The notes beneath the pieces are model-generated. The model saw only the letters and a list, made by a program, of their open reading frames with translations, was not told where the DNA came from and did not search any database. The translations under genes were made by a program, and so were the position numbers. From NCBI GenBank assembly GCA_035530135.1, contig DATKVJ010000142.1, positions 68,831 to 132,830 on the forward strand: 64,000 bases of DNA, read 5' to 3'. Source of the DNA: CAIYYX01 sp035530135. Lineage in GTDB: Bacteria > Pseudomonadota > Gammaproteobacteria > Burkholderiales > Rhodocyclaceae. Positions 45,562-54,788 of the stretch are shown in pieces (the first letter of the stretch is position 1; the number at the start of each line of letters is the position of its first letter).

Positions 45562-47457
45562 CTAACGTTGGCTAACCGACGCACCGCCCGTCACCGCCGT
45601 CTGGCACTTTAGCTGCTGCCCATTCGCAAACATCGAACTCAAAATCCATTGCTCCATCATCATCAGTATCCACACCAATTCCCCGTAATAGCCAGGGAAC
45701 TGCGGTAGGTATTCACTCATGAGCCGATCGAGAAACTCAGGCCGTACCACTTCTCGCTTGCGCAAGGAATCAAGGGACTCCATGGCAAGATCCCTTAGCC
45801 GTCCACGCTTGGTCAGCCAGATGCCGAAGGGCAGTCCGAATCCTTGCTTTTTCTTGGTGAGAATCTCCTCGGGGAGGAATTCGCGCAGCGCATCCTTGAA
45901 GAACCAGCGTAGTTGCAGTCCCTTCAATTTCAGTTCGGGCGACAGACGCTGGGAAAAATCAACCAGGCGATTGTCCAGCATCGGAAAACCGACCTGCAAG
46001 TCGGCCAGAGAAGCGGCACCGATGACTTTTGGTAGATCGGTGTCAGCCAGAGTATATTTCCAGTCGAAGGCGAGCATTCTGTTCACCAACGATTTGGCCC
46101 GGCAGGTCTTGTAGATCCGGCTTATTTGCTCCTGCGGTTTCCCAGCATCGACGCTGGCAAGAAACTCTGGCGTAAGCACTTCCTGCAAGCCGAGCCTGGT
46201 GAGCAGGTTGTACATTTGCATTCTGTCGGGCATGGGAACGCTTGCCTGCTCGATGTAGCTAACCACCTTTCTTACGCCTGACATCCGGCCGAGTAACCGA
46301 TTATCTTTGAGCATCGGCTCCAGCAAGCCATATCGAAGGATGGCAGGAATGCTCTCGTAAAAACTAAACAATCGCTGCTTAGCGTAGCGCGTGTTTCCGC
46401 CGAATAGCTCGTCGCCGCCATCGCCGCCGAGCATGCGCTCGACCCCGGCCTCTCTGGCCATCTTGGCGCAAAAATAGGCGGGCACGACCGATGAATTACC
46501 GAACGGCTGGTCGTAAAAGGCCGCCACCATCGGGATCGCTTGAACCAGGTCATCCGGCGTCACGTAGTGCTCGTGGTGGTCCGTCTTGAAATGTTTTGCG
46601 GCGATGCGGGCGTATGCTATCTCGTCGTAGCCTTCGGCGTCGAAACCGATGGAGAAAGTTCGTGCCGGCTTGCCGGTGACTTCACCGAGCATGCCCGCGA
46701 CGGTGGAACTATCGGTGCCGCCGCTGAGGAAACAGCCCATATCGCTGCCATCCACTTGGCGCGAGATGGCATTGCGCAGCAATTGGCGGAATTCAAGTTT
46801 GAGCTTGTCGAGTGGCTGCTCCAGCGTTTCCTCGAAAGAGGGGATCCAGTACGGCACAACAGTCAGTTTGCCGTTCTCGAATAACGCCGAGTGGCCCGCC
46901 GGGAGGCGGAATACTCCCTTATATATGGTGCGAGGGGCGGGGATGACATGAAAGTAGAGATAATCGAAAATCGCTTGGCGGTCGATTTCACATTGCGCTC
47001 CTGCGACCTCGTCGGCGCGCTCGCCAAACGACAATTGTTCGCCGGAGATCCGGTAGCAAAGGGTACGGATCGAAAATCGGTCGACTGCTAATAGCAGACG
47101 GCCTTTGTTATCGGGAATGGCGACCGCAAAATCCCCATCAACCCGGCTAGGTGCCTCGGCGCCGTATTGCGCGAAGGCCTTTGTCCATGCTGCGGGTTGC
47201 CCTTCCCTCGCACAGGTCGCAGCAAGGTCGGCATCTGAAAAGCGGGGATTTCCCGCACAAAGCGCATTCCCACGAACTGGGTAGCCGAAGGGTGTATCGG
47301 ACAAAACTTCCCCTACAATACTGCGCGAGGCTGCGGCACGGTGATCCGATACATCAGTCGGCATCGGAATATTCTCCATGTCGAGTGGGTATTTGCGGTC
47401 GGGATTGTATTTGCATTTGTTATCCGGCCTAAGGAGCGCTTTTATCGAAACGGGCAT
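45562..47457 (-). CDS. Asparagine-synthase-like protein lacking the glutaminase cysteine
   Basis: Up to 631 aa. The synthetase domain is complete, with PPi loop FLSGGTDSSTVAGML, FSIGFDAEGYDE and MLGGDGGDELFGGNTRYAKQ. The N-terminal Ntn domain is recognisable (RVDGDFAVAI, LLLAVDRFSIRTL, LPAGHSALF) but no Met-Cys start is present. It therefore cannot use glutamine by the classical route and would need free ammonia, another amine or an amino acid, as beta-lactam synthetases do. The start is uncertain: ATG 47457 overlaps the next gene, and ATG 47379 (MENIPMPTD) is a good alternative. It is the second such enzyme in the locus after 25208, which is intact. Confidence 0.85.
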   Translation of the reverse strand: MPVSIKALLRPDNKCKYNPDRKYPLDMENIPMPTDVSDHRAAASRSIVGEVLSDTPFGYPVRGNALCAGNPRFSDADLAATCAREGQPAAWTKAFAQYGAEAPSRVDGDFAVAIPDNKGRLLLAVDRFSIRTLCYRISGEQLSFGERADEVAGAQCEIDRQAIFDYLYFHVIPAPRTIYKGVFRLPAGHSALFENGKLTVVPYWIPSFEETLEQPLDKLKLEFRQLLRNAISRQVDGSDMGCFLSGGTDSSTVAGMLGEVTGKPARTFSIGFDAEGYDEIAYARIAAKHFKTDHHEHYVTPDDLVQAIPMVAAFYDQPFGNSSVVPAYFCAKMAREAGVERMLGGDGGDELFGGNTRYAKQRLFSFYESIPAILRYGLLEPMLKDNRLLGRMSGVRKVVSYIEQASVPMPDRMQMYNLLTRLGLQEVLTPEFLASVDAGKPQEQISRIYKTCRAKSLVNRMLAFDWKYTLADTDLPKVIGAASLADLQVGFPMLDNRLVDFSQRLSPELKLKGLQLRWFFKDALREFLPEEILTKKKQGFGLPFGIWLTKRGRLRDLAMESLDSLRKREVVRPEFLDRLMSEYLPQFPGYYGELVWILMMMEQWILSSMFANGQQLKCQTAVTGGASVSQR

Positions 47458-48187
47458 GCATCAAGTTCGCACCATGTTGCATGTATGCGCGCTGAAAATT
47501 GTTCAGGATGAAAGCCAGGCGGGCGGCCCCTTTCTGCAGTAGAGATCGCTCGGCTGGTGGCTGTAGTTTGGCGCCGCAGTGCACACACGCTTCTTCCTGC
47601 GCGTAAGTGCCATAGGGATTGCCGGCAAAATCCAAGAGCGCAGCCGAGACGGCGTTGGTGCGATTGTTATTTTTACCGACAAATGAGAAGCGGCACGCTT
47701 GGAATGCGCCAAACAATTCTCGAGGTCTGGTTTCGTCGAAGGAATTGATACGATCCCAGGCCGGATTAGGCCTATCGCACGCGCGGCAGGTCGGGCGTCC
47801 GCAGCGCAGGTCTTGCTTGTAAGGCACGCCAATCACAACGACCTGACGCGGCACGCGAGATATCTCGCGGCAAGCGTCTGGGAGCAGACGTGTTGGAATG
47901 TGCTCCAGCACTTCCGCGCAGATGACCAGATCGAAACTGCCGTCTTCGAAAGCTAGCCGGCTGGCGTTTCCTTTGACCGGCTCTACGCGAGGATGAATGA
48001 CGTCCGGCTCATCCACGTCAAGAGCGACGACGTGGCTGAACCGCTCAGCCAGAAGTATGGACAGGAAGCCATCACGAGCGCCTATGTCTAAGGCATTGAT
48101 CCTCTTCTTTGGGGTCAGTCCGAACAGATCACGGATGCGAGCCTGCTCGCGCTCGCTGGCTCGGTAAACGCTGAGATCGATCGCCAC
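47429..48187 (-). CDS. Class I SAM methyltransferase with a Cys cluster
   Basis: A 252-aa protein with motif I NALDIGARDGFLSILLAERF, VVALDVDEP, then LVICAEVLEHIPTRLLPDAC, a Methyltransf_11 pattern. It has two Cys pairs (CGRPTCRAC; CVHCG) that could bind zinc. It begins the run of minus-strand genes that continues into the asparagine-synthase-like gene, which it overlaps. Probable sugar O-methyltransferase or regulator of chain termination; not certain. Confidence 0.8.
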   Translation of the reverse strand: MAIDLSVYRASEREQARIRDLFGLTPKKRINALDIGARDGFLSILLAERFSHVVALDVDEPDVIHPRVEPVKGNASRLAFEDGSFDLVICAEVLEHIPTRLLPDACREISRVPRQVVVIGVPYKQDLRCGRPTCRACDRPNPAWDRINSFDETRPRELFGAFQACRFSFVGKNNNRTNAVSAALLDFAGNPYGTYAQEEACVHCGAKLQPPAERSLLQKGAARLAFILNNFQRAYMQHGANLMHARFDKSAP

Positions 48188-48280
48188 GATTATCGACGTC
48201 CTCGCAGGATGGGGTTAGGAAGCGGCTTCATCTACGCAAGATGCTTGATCATCTCGGGATCCTGGCGTGAATACGAGAAG

Positions 48281-49522
48281 TCAGACCAGCACTTCGATCA
48301 GTTCTGGGTGGCTCAGGAATGCCTGTGGACTGGCGGTTCGCCCATAGGCACCGGACTGGAACACGGCGATCAGGTCCCCCGACTGTGCTTCCGCCAGTTC
48401 CATCCGCTCGGCCAGAATATCAAGCGGCGTACACAGCGGTCCGACTACCGAGGCAGTTTCCCGACGAGTGCCTTGCACGCGATTGCCGACCACAACCGGA
48501 TAATTCTTGCGGATCACCTGGCCGAAGTTGCCCGAGGCTGCGAGGTGGTGATGCATGCCGCCGTCTACCACCAGGAAAACCTGCCCACGCGACACTTTTC
48601 GGTCGATGACGCGGCAGACGTAGATGCCAGCCTCGCCGACCAGGTAGCGCCCCAGTTCGATGGCCAGTTCCGCTTCAGGCAGTTCAATCTTTGCGCGTTC
48701 GACTATTTCCGCCAGGTTGGCGCCAATGGGCGCAAGGTCGAGCGCTTGCTCGCCTGGAAAATAGGGAATCCCGAAGCCGCCGCCAAGGTTGAGCATGCGC
48801 ACCGGCGCCGGAGCGGTCTCAGACAGGCGCAGGATGAGGTCGAGGGATTTACGCTGCGCCTCGCAGATCGATTCGGCTTTCAGATTCTGAGCGCCGCAAT
48901 ACAGGTGGAAGCCCTCGAAGGCCAGCCGGAGACTTCCGATCTCAGCCAGCAGTTCAGGCACCGCTTCGGCATCGACGCCGAATTGCTTCGGGCCACCGCC
49001 CATTTTCATGCCCGCGGACTTGAGCTCGAAGTCCGGATTGACGCGCACCGCGACGCGGGCGGGCAGGCCTTGGGCCGCCGACAGTTCGGCCAGTTCGCGT
49101 GCTTCGCGGAATGATTCGACGTTGAGCAGTACCCCGGCAGCGACGGCCTGCGCCAGTTCTTCGCGGCGCTTGCCGGGCCCGGCGAAGCTGATCGTTTGTG
49201 GCTTCATGCCGGCGTCGAGTGCCAGCTTGAGTTCGCCCGCCGAGGCGACGTCCAGGCCATCGACCAGGCCGGCCATGTGGCATACCAGCACCGGCATCGG
49301 GTTGGCCTTCACGGCGTAGTGCAGCTTCACTTCCGGTGGCAGGTTTTCCCGCAATTGCGCCGCGCGAGCATCGAGCAGGCGACGGTCATAAGCATAGAAG
49401 GGCGTTCGGCCGACTCGTTCGGCCAGCCGGGTGAGCGGCATCCCGCCGATTTGCAGGCAGTCGTCCGCTACTACCCATTGCCTCATCGGAGCGTGCCGGG
49501 GCGGAGACGAAAGCATAATCAT
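48281..49522 (-). CDS. PLP-dependent decarboxylase, exosortase A system-associated (TIGR03099 type)
   Basis: A 413-aa protein of the alanine-racemase-fold decarboxylase group (LysA/ornithine decarboxylase relatives). The PLP lysine is in KLHYAVKANPMPV, the glycine loop in LNLGGGFGIPYF, and the C-terminal dimer-active-site segment in VVGPLCTPLDIL and AVFQSGAYG. The Cys in the CTPLD position is the usual second-subunit residue. The family is restricted to XrtA loci beside the acyl-CoA-ligase-like enzyme and acyl carrier protein. The amino acid decarboxylated is unknown; it may act on a carrier-bound amino acid. It overlaps the next GT2 gene by four bases. Confidence 0.92.
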   Translation of the reverse strand: MIMLSSPPRHAPMRQWVVADDCLQIGGMPLTRLAERVGRTPFYAYDRRLLDARAAQLRENLPPEVKLHYAVKANPMPVLVCHMAGLVDGLDVASAGELKLALDAGMKPQTISFAGPGKRREELAQAVAAGVLLNVESFREARELAELSAAQGLPARVAVRVNPDFELKSAGMKMGGGPKQFGVDAEAVPELLAEIGSLRLAFEGFHLYCGAQNLKAESICEAQRKSLDLILRLSETAPAPVRMLNLGGGFGIPYFPGEQALDLAPIGANLAEIVERAKIELPEAELAIELGRYLVGEAGIYVCRVIDRKVSRGQVFLVVDGGMHHHLAASGNFGQVIRKNYPVVVGNRVQGTRRETASVVGPLCTPLDILAERMELAEAQSGDLIAVFQSGAYGRTASPQAFLSHPELIEVLV

Positions 49523-50496
49523 TGGCGCCGACCAAAGGCGATCTGACTGACGATGGGCATCGCAAGGAGAAAAAATTGCGGGTCGGTTTTGATCAAATCC
49601 ATCAGCCAGGTCAGCGGCGGCGGGTTGGCGCGCCTGAGTCGGTAGAGGAGGTCGCGCACGATGGTGATCCGCAATGCCTTCTTCACCGCGTTAGCTGCTC
49701 CCACCGCTTCCGGCGAGAGTTCATAGGCTTGCAGGCTCCGCTTGCGGTACTTGAGTTCGTTGATGAGCCGGAGCAGATGCTCTTCAGTACCCCAACCGGC
49801 AGCGGAATAGACATTTACACCCCGGCCGTAGCTTGCTTCGACTTTCTCTGAAAAAGCGAAACGGGCCCTCGCACGTGCCAGGTCCATCCAGAAAAGATAG
49901 TCCTCCCCGGCGTTTCGGAACTCCGGTCGAAAACGAATCTCCGGAAATCTGTGCCGGTCGAACACGACGGTTGAAGTCCCGATGATGTTGCCGCAGACGA
50001 TCTGCTTGAGCATGTCGCCTTGGAAGGAATGAAGGTGTATCGCACCCTGAATGGTCGGATGTTCATGAGGCGCGATTCTTCCGCCCCGTGAGAAGGCGCC
50101 GATGGCCTGACCGAGCTGAGTGTGATCTGCGAAGTAGACGTCATGACCCACCTGCAGTGCGTGCAAGGCATTGGTGAGATGGTCGTCTGACCACTCGTCG
50201 TCCGAATCCAGAAAGGCCACATAGCGAACGCTGTCATCGAGAGACGCGAGCGCGGCGTTCCTCGCTGCTCCGGGGCCGCTGTTCTTCTGCGCTATGAGGC
50301 GAATGCGCTTCCGTGACGTTTCATCCAACGTTGCCAGCTCATTCGCCGCCGATACCGGCGAGCCGTCATCGACAATGACCAGGAATATCGGAGTGGTCTG
50401 CTCCTGGCGCAGGACGCTACTGACCGAGCGCAGCAGAATCCCTGGTTCCCGCTGAAAGAACGGGGTGACCACCGCGAGCTCATCCGGTTTTGTCAT
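49519..50496 (-). CDS. Glycosyltransferase family 2 protein
   Basis: A 325-aa GT-A enzyme: VTPFFQREPGILLRSVSSVL, VIVDDGSPVSA, KNSGPGAARNAAL and the metal motif VAFLDSDDEW, then FRNAGEDYLFWMDLA. The latter is the acceptor-side ED motif. The C-terminal region has a hydrophobic stretch. Encoded between the ligase-like and decarboxylase genes and coupled to the decarboxylase by an ATGA overlap, so it belongs to the same transcript. Confidence 0.88.
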   Translation of the reverse strand: MTKPDELAVVTPFFQREPGILLRSVSSVLRQEQTTPIFLVIVDDGSPVSAANELATLDETSRKRIRLIAQKNSGPGAARNAALASLDDSVRYVAFLDSDDEWSDDHLTNALHALQVGHDVYFADHTQLGQAIGAFSRGGRIAPHEHPTIQGAIHLHSFQGDMLKQIVCGNIIGTSTVVFDRHRFPEIRFRPEFRNAGEDYLFWMDLARARARFAFSEKVEASYGRGVNVYSAAGWGTEEHLLRLINELKYRKRSLQAYELSPEAVGAANAVKKALRITIVRDLLYRLRRANPPPLTWLMDLIKTDPQFFLLAMPIVSQIAFGRRQ

Positions 50497-50542
50497 GGCT
50501 GCCTCGGAGGAGGTCGGTAGAAATGTGTCACTTCTGCCACGT

Positions 50543-52135
50543 TCAAGTGAATGCTACTTCGAATTGCAGCGAGAGCGATTTCCGGTCGATCTTGCCGTTG
50601 GGGTTGCGCGGCAGCGGGCCGGGACGGATGTCGATGCGCGCCGGTTGCATGTAGGCCGGAAGGCGCACGCGGCAGGCGGCGAGCAGCGTCTCGGCATCCA
50701 CATCGCGGTCGGGCTTCGGCGTGGCGACGACCACCACCGCTTGACCCAGGGTCGGGTGAGGAACGCCAAACGCGGCCGCTTCGCCGACCAGTTGCGAGCC
50801 GTAGAGCACCTCCTCGATTTCCGTCGGGCTGATGCGGTAGCCGGAGCTCTTGATCATTTCGTCGCGCCGGCCGATGAAATACAGGAAGCCTTCCTCGTCC
50901 ATGCGTACGGTGTCGCCGGAGAAGACCGCTATCTCGGGCAGCACCAGGCCAGATTCCCTACCCGGGAGGGCCTTGTAGCGTTCCGCCGTTTTTTCCGGAT
51001 CGTTCCAATAGCCCATGCCGACCATGGCGCCGCGATGCACCAGTTCGCCTGGTTCGTTGGGCGCGCAGGGCGTGCCGTCGTCGCGAAGGACCAGGATTTC
51101 GGCGTTGGGAATGGCCTTGCCGATCGAATCAGGCCGGCGTTCCACCTCTTCCGGCGGCAGATAGGTGGAGCGGAACGCTTCGGTGAGTCCATACATCAGA
51201 AACGGTCGGGTACGCGGCAGGTGGCCGCGCAGCACCTTGAGCGTGTCCAGCGGCATACGCCCACCGGTGTTGGCGATATAACGCAGGTGGTCGGTTACAG
51301 TCTCCGGCCAGTCGAGTTGCGACATCTGGATCCACAGCGGCGGCACCGCCGTCAGGCCAGTCACCCGTTCCTTGACCACGGCATTGAGGACATCCCGGGG
51401 CAGGAGGTAGTTGATGAGCACGACGCGAGCGCCCACATGAAAGGCGGTGGTGAGTTGGCTGAAGCCGGCATCGAAGGATAGGGGTAGGGCGGCGAGCAGT
51501 GTGTCATCGGCGTTGTTGTCGAGATAGCCGGCGACGCTCTTGGCGCCAGCCACCATGTTGCGGTGAGACAGCACCACGCCCTTGGGCTGCCCAGTGCTGC
51601 CTGAGGTATATAGGATGGCTGCCATGTCGGTATCGATGACTCTGTGGCCAGGGCAGGGCGGGGTGGCGAGGAGATCGCTCCAGGTAGTTGTCGTAATGCC
51701 GTTCAGCATTGTTTGCTCGCTCGCGACCATATTGCCACTGGTAACGACTACGTGGCGCAGGTCACGGCATTGCTTGAGAACATCACCCAACAGCGTTAGC
51801 CGCTCCGGCGAGGTGACGAGCATTCGCACATTGCAGTCTCGCAGGATATAACCCACCTGTTCCGGCTTGAGCAGGGGATTGAGCGGAACGAATACGGCAC
51901 CGGCCGCGGCGGCGCCGAAAGAGGCGATGACCGTCTCGTTGCGCTTCTCCAGGTAGATACCGATGCGTTCCTGGCGGCCGATGTCCATTTGCCCCACGCC
52001 CGCCGCGAAGGCCGCCACGGCCTCGGCTAGCGTGGCGTAGTCCAACGACGACTCGCCGCTGATGAGCGCAATTCGTGTCGGAGTCCGGTCGGCAGAGCAG
52101 CTAATCAGCTCGTCAAGAAAGCATGTCGATTCCAT
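50543..52135 (-). CDS. Acyl-CoA-ligase-like AMP-forming enzyme, exosortase A system-associated (TIGR03098 type)
   Basis: A 530-aa ANL-superfamily adenylating enzyme. P-loop YTSGSTGQPKGV, acceptor-binding LPLSFDAGFSQL, adenylate motif YGLTEAFRS, GDTVRMDEEGFLYFIGRRD hinge region, and the catalytic C-terminal Lys in NPNGKIDRKSL. The last motif and overall look are closest to NRPS-like adenylation domains that load a carrier protein. It co-occurs with the TIGR03099-type decarboxylase and ACP in XrtA loci. I infer that it activates an amino or carboxylic acid and loads the carrier encoded at 54789. Confidence 0.93.
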   Translation of the reverse strand: MESTCFLDELISCSADRTPTRIALISGESSLDYATLAEAVAAFAAGVGQMDIGRQERIGIYLEKRNETVIASFGAAAAGAVFVPLNPLLKPEQVGYILRDCNVRMLVTSPERLTLLGDVLKQCRDLRHVVVTSGNMVASEQTMLNGITTTTWSDLLATPPCPGHRVIDTDMAAILYTSGSTGQPKGVVLSHRNMVAGAKSVAGYLDNNADDTLLAALPLSFDAGFSQLTTAFHVGARVVLINYLLPRDVLNAVVKERVTGLTAVPPLWIQMSQLDWPETVTDHLRYIANTGGRMPLDTLKVLRGHLPRTRPFLMYGLTEAFRSTYLPPEEVERRPDSIGKAIPNAEILVLRDDGTPCAPNEPGELVHRGAMVGMGYWNDPEKTAERYKALPGRESGLVLPEIAVFSGDTVRMDEEGFLYFIGRRDEMIKSSGYRISPTEIEEVLYGSQLVGEAAAFGVPHPTLGQAVVVVATPKPDRDVDAETLLAACRVRLPAYMQPARIDIRPGPLPRNPNGKIDRKSLSLQFEVAFT

Positions 52136-52365
52136 AGGCGATCCATCGTCGGGTTCCTGACCCGGGTATCAGCGAAGCATTTATCGTTCGGTCCTGATGC
52201 TGCCCGCTATCCAACTGAAAAGAACTATATCATGGCATATGCTGTATGATTATCTTTATTTGTTATGGATAACGCCAAGATGGTACCTGGGTACCCGGAA
52301 GAAGTACGTGGATGTAAGCTTCACGACCGAGCTCAACGCCCGCAATCGCGCACGGTACCTCTCTG
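52136..52365. other. Divergent intergenic region, AT-rich core
   Basis: A 230-base region between divergently transcribed genes (ligase-like enzyme on minus, GNAT protein on plus). Its centre (about 52205-52280) is AT-rich and probably holds promoters for both. A 66-codon open frame (52197-52397, with an internal ATG at 52239 giving MLYDYLYLLWITPRWY) overlaps the GNAT start out of frame. Without homologues it cannot be called a gene. No sigma54 element was seen. Confidence 0.4.
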
Positions 52366-53463
52366 ATGTGGCAACTGGCCCCACTATCAAAATTTGATGA
52401 GCTGGCTCCTGCTTGGGACAGGCTCAATCAGACAATGGGCGGCTTGCCGATTCTCGAGTCACGATTTTTGCGCCCGGCGCTGGACCAGTTTTCTGATGGT
52501 CGCGAGTGCATCTTCTGGCACGACTCCGGAGCGGAGCTGGACTGCATGTGCATTCTCAGGGCCAAGACAGGTTTTACGTGGGAGACTTTCCAGCCTTCCC
52601 AGATGCCCCTGGGCCCCTTCCTACTACGACCTGGTGCGGATATCGTCGACCGGATTTCCGGGCTGATCCGGCGGCTTCCTGGATTCAAGCTGGGCGTCGG
52701 ATTGAGCCAGTTCGACCCTTTGGCGATACCCCGTCCGTTTGCTGACGAGACGATCCGCACGCTGGACTATATTCAGACTGCCAGCTTGCCGATTCGGGGC
52801 ACATTCGATGCCTACTGGGATTCTCGCGGCAAGAACCTGCGCCAGAACATGCGCAAGCAACACAAGCAGCTCGCTGCCGACAACATCCATACTCGGCTTG
52901 AGCTCATTACTACGGCAGACCGCGTTGGCTGGGCCATCGAGGCCTACGGACGACTGGAAGTCGGGGGCTGGAAGTCAAGTGTGGGTACGGCGGTGAGTGC
53001 CGACAACGCTCAAGGACGCTTTTACCGGCAGATGTTGGAACAGTTTTGCTCGGTCGGTCGAGGCCGGATCTACTGCTACTGGTTCAACGACCGATTGGCG
53101 GCGATGGACTTGTGCATAGAGGGTGGTGGAGCCTTGGTGATCCTCAAGACGACCTATGATGAGTCCATCGCCAAGTCCCTGTCCCCGGCATTCCTGATGC
53201 GACAGGAGTCCTTCAGGTTGATGTTCGAGCAGAAAAACATTGACAGGATCGAGTTTTTCGGTCGCGTGATGGACTGGCATCTCCGTTGGACTGATCAGGT
53301 GCGCACGCTGTACCACGCGAATGCCTACCGGCACAGCAGCATCGCCTTCGCGCGAGATTGGATCGCGCGTCTTCAGCGTAACCCATTGGCGACACCGCTT
53401 GCCGCCCAGACGAAGGACAGCGGTCGTGGCCTCAGGAGGGAGGAGAGGACAGTATTGCCCTGA
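52366..53463 (+). CDS. BioF2/FemAB-type GNAT acyltransferase
   Basis: A 365-aa protein: MGGLPILESRFLRPALDQF at the N-terminus, FDAYWDSRGKNLRQNMRKQH (basic helix typical of the BioF2/FemAB fold), AYGRLEVGGWKSS, and ALVILKTTYDESIAKSLSP with MRQESFRLMFEQK. This matches the Acetyltransf_6 group widely found next to ACP/ligase genes in XrtA loci. An in-frame stop upstream makes ATG 52366 the first available ATG. The 3' end overlaps the convergent aminotransferase gene by 32 bases. Substrate unknown; an acyl donor on the local carrier protein is attractive. Confidence 0.82.
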   Translation: MWQLAPLSKFDELAPAWDRLNQTMGGLPILESRFLRPALDQFSDGRECIFWHDSGAELDCMCILRAKTGFTWETFQPSQMPLGPFLLRPGADIVDRISGLIRRLPGFKLGVGLSQFDPLAIPRPFADETIRTLDYIQTASLPIRGTFDAYWDSRGKNLRQNMRKQHKQLAADNIHTRLELITTADRVGWAIEAYGRLEVGGWKSSVGTAVSADNAQGRFYRQMLEQFCSVGRGRIYCYWFNDRLAAMDLCIEGGGALVILKTTYDESIAKSLSPAFLMRQESFRLMFEQKNIDRIEFFGRVMDWHLRWTDQVRTLYHANAYRHSSIAFARDWIARLQRNPLATPLAAQTKDSGRGLRREERTVLP

Positions 53464-54628
53464 CGGCTCTGGCGATATTCTCGATATCGCAACTGGACAG
53501 ATCCTGATGGACGCTCAACTGGAATATCTGATGTGACCAGACGGCCCCTACATCATGCGGGAAATCGGGTACCCCGGGCCATCGGACGAGATCCCATCGA
53601 TATAACGACACACCGGCAGCGCGAATACGTTGGTAATACCCGTCAGGATTGCTGACTTGCAGTGGCAATACATACGGTACTGCCTGCTCCGGAAGATCTG
53701 GGCGTAGAAGGCGTGCATTAGGGCAGTCGCAAAGTAACTCGGAAAGTAATTGATAATTGCGCCGTCGCTTCGTGATTAGGCGCGGCCGCCCATAGTGGCG
53801 CGCGAGTAGCCAGCTGATTGTTGTCGGTCTGGCGAACGCGATAGCATCTCTTTGGAACTCCCGAAGGAGCGCCTCCACATCCAGCGCGGCCGGCGGGGCC
53901 GCAATTGCCGGGTCAGGCGTCGTCCTGGTCGCGCGGGCCTTGAGAGCAAATAGCGTGTTGATCAGCAAATTCGCTCCCGGGAATCTTCCGTAGCGGGCGC
54001 CCAACTCCAGTGCATTGGCAAGCGCTCTAGCCTCGTCCGTGAATCGCCGCGAGCTGAGCGGGCGAGGCCCGAGTTCGTGTCGCCATGAAGCAAGGCAACC
54101 TCCTTCGGCAACGGGGAAGAATTTTGGCAGGCTGGCGATCGTATAGTCGCCCCAGGAACCGATCGGGTACTGGTCGGACAGGCCGAAGAAGGCGTGGGCG
54201 CAATCTTCGATAAGGCACAATCCATGGTCGTCGCAGAATCGCCGAAGCTCGGCCATCGGAGTGGGAAGGCCGAAATAGTGCGGCACGATGATAGCCCGTG
54301 TTCGGCAGTCCATGAATCTTTCGAGGGAATCGATTGCCGGGACTCCGGATGGCACAACCGGGAAAAAAATCGGCTCTGCCCCCAAGGCCGCGATGGGCGC
54401 GACCATCGTGGCGCAATGATAAGTGGGAACTAGGACCCGATCACCCGGGCGGATGCCGAATGCTTCGAGTGCCAGCGCAATCGCCGCTCTTCCGCTCGAT
54501 GTCGGCTGAATGTTCGGCGCATCCCAGATACTCGGGACGATGGAGCCGCCATCCGCGAAATAGGACGACCACCCCAGTATCGGGACGCGAGGCGCTTTGA
54601 GTAATTCGAGCTTCCCAGCTTGCGGCAT
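53432..54628 (-). CDS. DegT/DnrJ/EryC1-like PLP aminotransferase
   Basis: A 398-aa fold-type I aminotransferase. TSSGRAAIALALEAFGIRPG, VLVPTYHCATMVAPIAALG, LCLIEDCAHAFFG and IASLPKFFPVAEGGCLAS with the PLP lysine (in SLPKFF) are the family marks. These normally transfer amine from glutamate to a keto-sugar nucleotide or act on carrier intermediates. It sits alone on the minus strand between GNAT and ACP genes. The upstream region shared with the ACP gene contains a possible -24/-12 element. Confidence 0.85.
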   Translation of the reverse strand: MPQAGKLELLKAPRVPILGWSSYFADGGSIVPSIWDAPNIQPTSSGRAAIALALEAFGIRPGDRVLVPTYHCATMVAPIAALGAEPIFFPVVPSGVPAIDSLERFMDCRTRAIIVPHYFGLPTPMAELRRFCDDHGLCLIEDCAHAFFGLSDQYPIGSWGDYTIASLPKFFPVAEGGCLASWRHELGPRPLSSRRFTDEARALANALELGARYGRFPGANLLINTLFALKARATRTTPDPAIAAPPAALDVEALLREFQRDAIAFARPTTISWLLARHYGRPRLITKRRRNYQLLSELLCDCPNARLLRPDLPEQAVPYVLPLQVSNPDGYYQRIRAAGVSLYRWDLVRWPGVPDFPHDVGAVWSHQIFQLSVHQDLSSCDIENIARAVRAILSSPPS

Positions 54629-54664
54629 GTATGTTTTGTTGAGGCCTTGTATGTTCTCGCTTAA

Positions 54665-54680
54665 TGCGACAACCTGGCCG
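54665..54680 (-). promoter_or_regulatory. Possible weak sigma54 promoter for the aminotransferase gene
   Basis: On the minus strand CGGCCAGGTTGTCGCA has the invariant GG-N10-GC spacing of a -24/-12 element, with TCGCA for TTGCA. It would place the transcript start about 25 bases before ATG 54628. The spacing alone is common by chance, so this is only a candidate. It is supported mildly by the presence of PrsR. Confidence 0.25.
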
Positions 54681-54788
54681 TTATACTATCCGAATGTCGT
54701 AGTACATTGTATTATTATTGGAGTTTTTTTCCCATATGAACGTGCTTGCGAGTGTGAGAGTGCCAACCAACTTTTTGGAGAGCTTGCC

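Noticed and set aside
48209..49114. A 301-codon plus-strand frame
   Set aside because: Opposite the PLP decarboxylase, whose catalytic motifs are clear on the minus strand.
50465..51481. A 338-codon plus-strand frame
   Set aside because: Opposite the acyl-CoA-ligase-like gene; composition is typical of an antisense shadow.
52197..52397. A 66-codon plus-strand open frame before the GNAT gene
   Set aside because: Overlaps the GNAT start out of frame and has no recognised similarity; left as an intergenic note only.
54597..54788. N-terminal extension of the acyl carrier protein
   Set aside because: Would overlap the divergent aminotransferase start and double the size of a normal ACP; TTG 54789 has an ideal ribosome-binding site.
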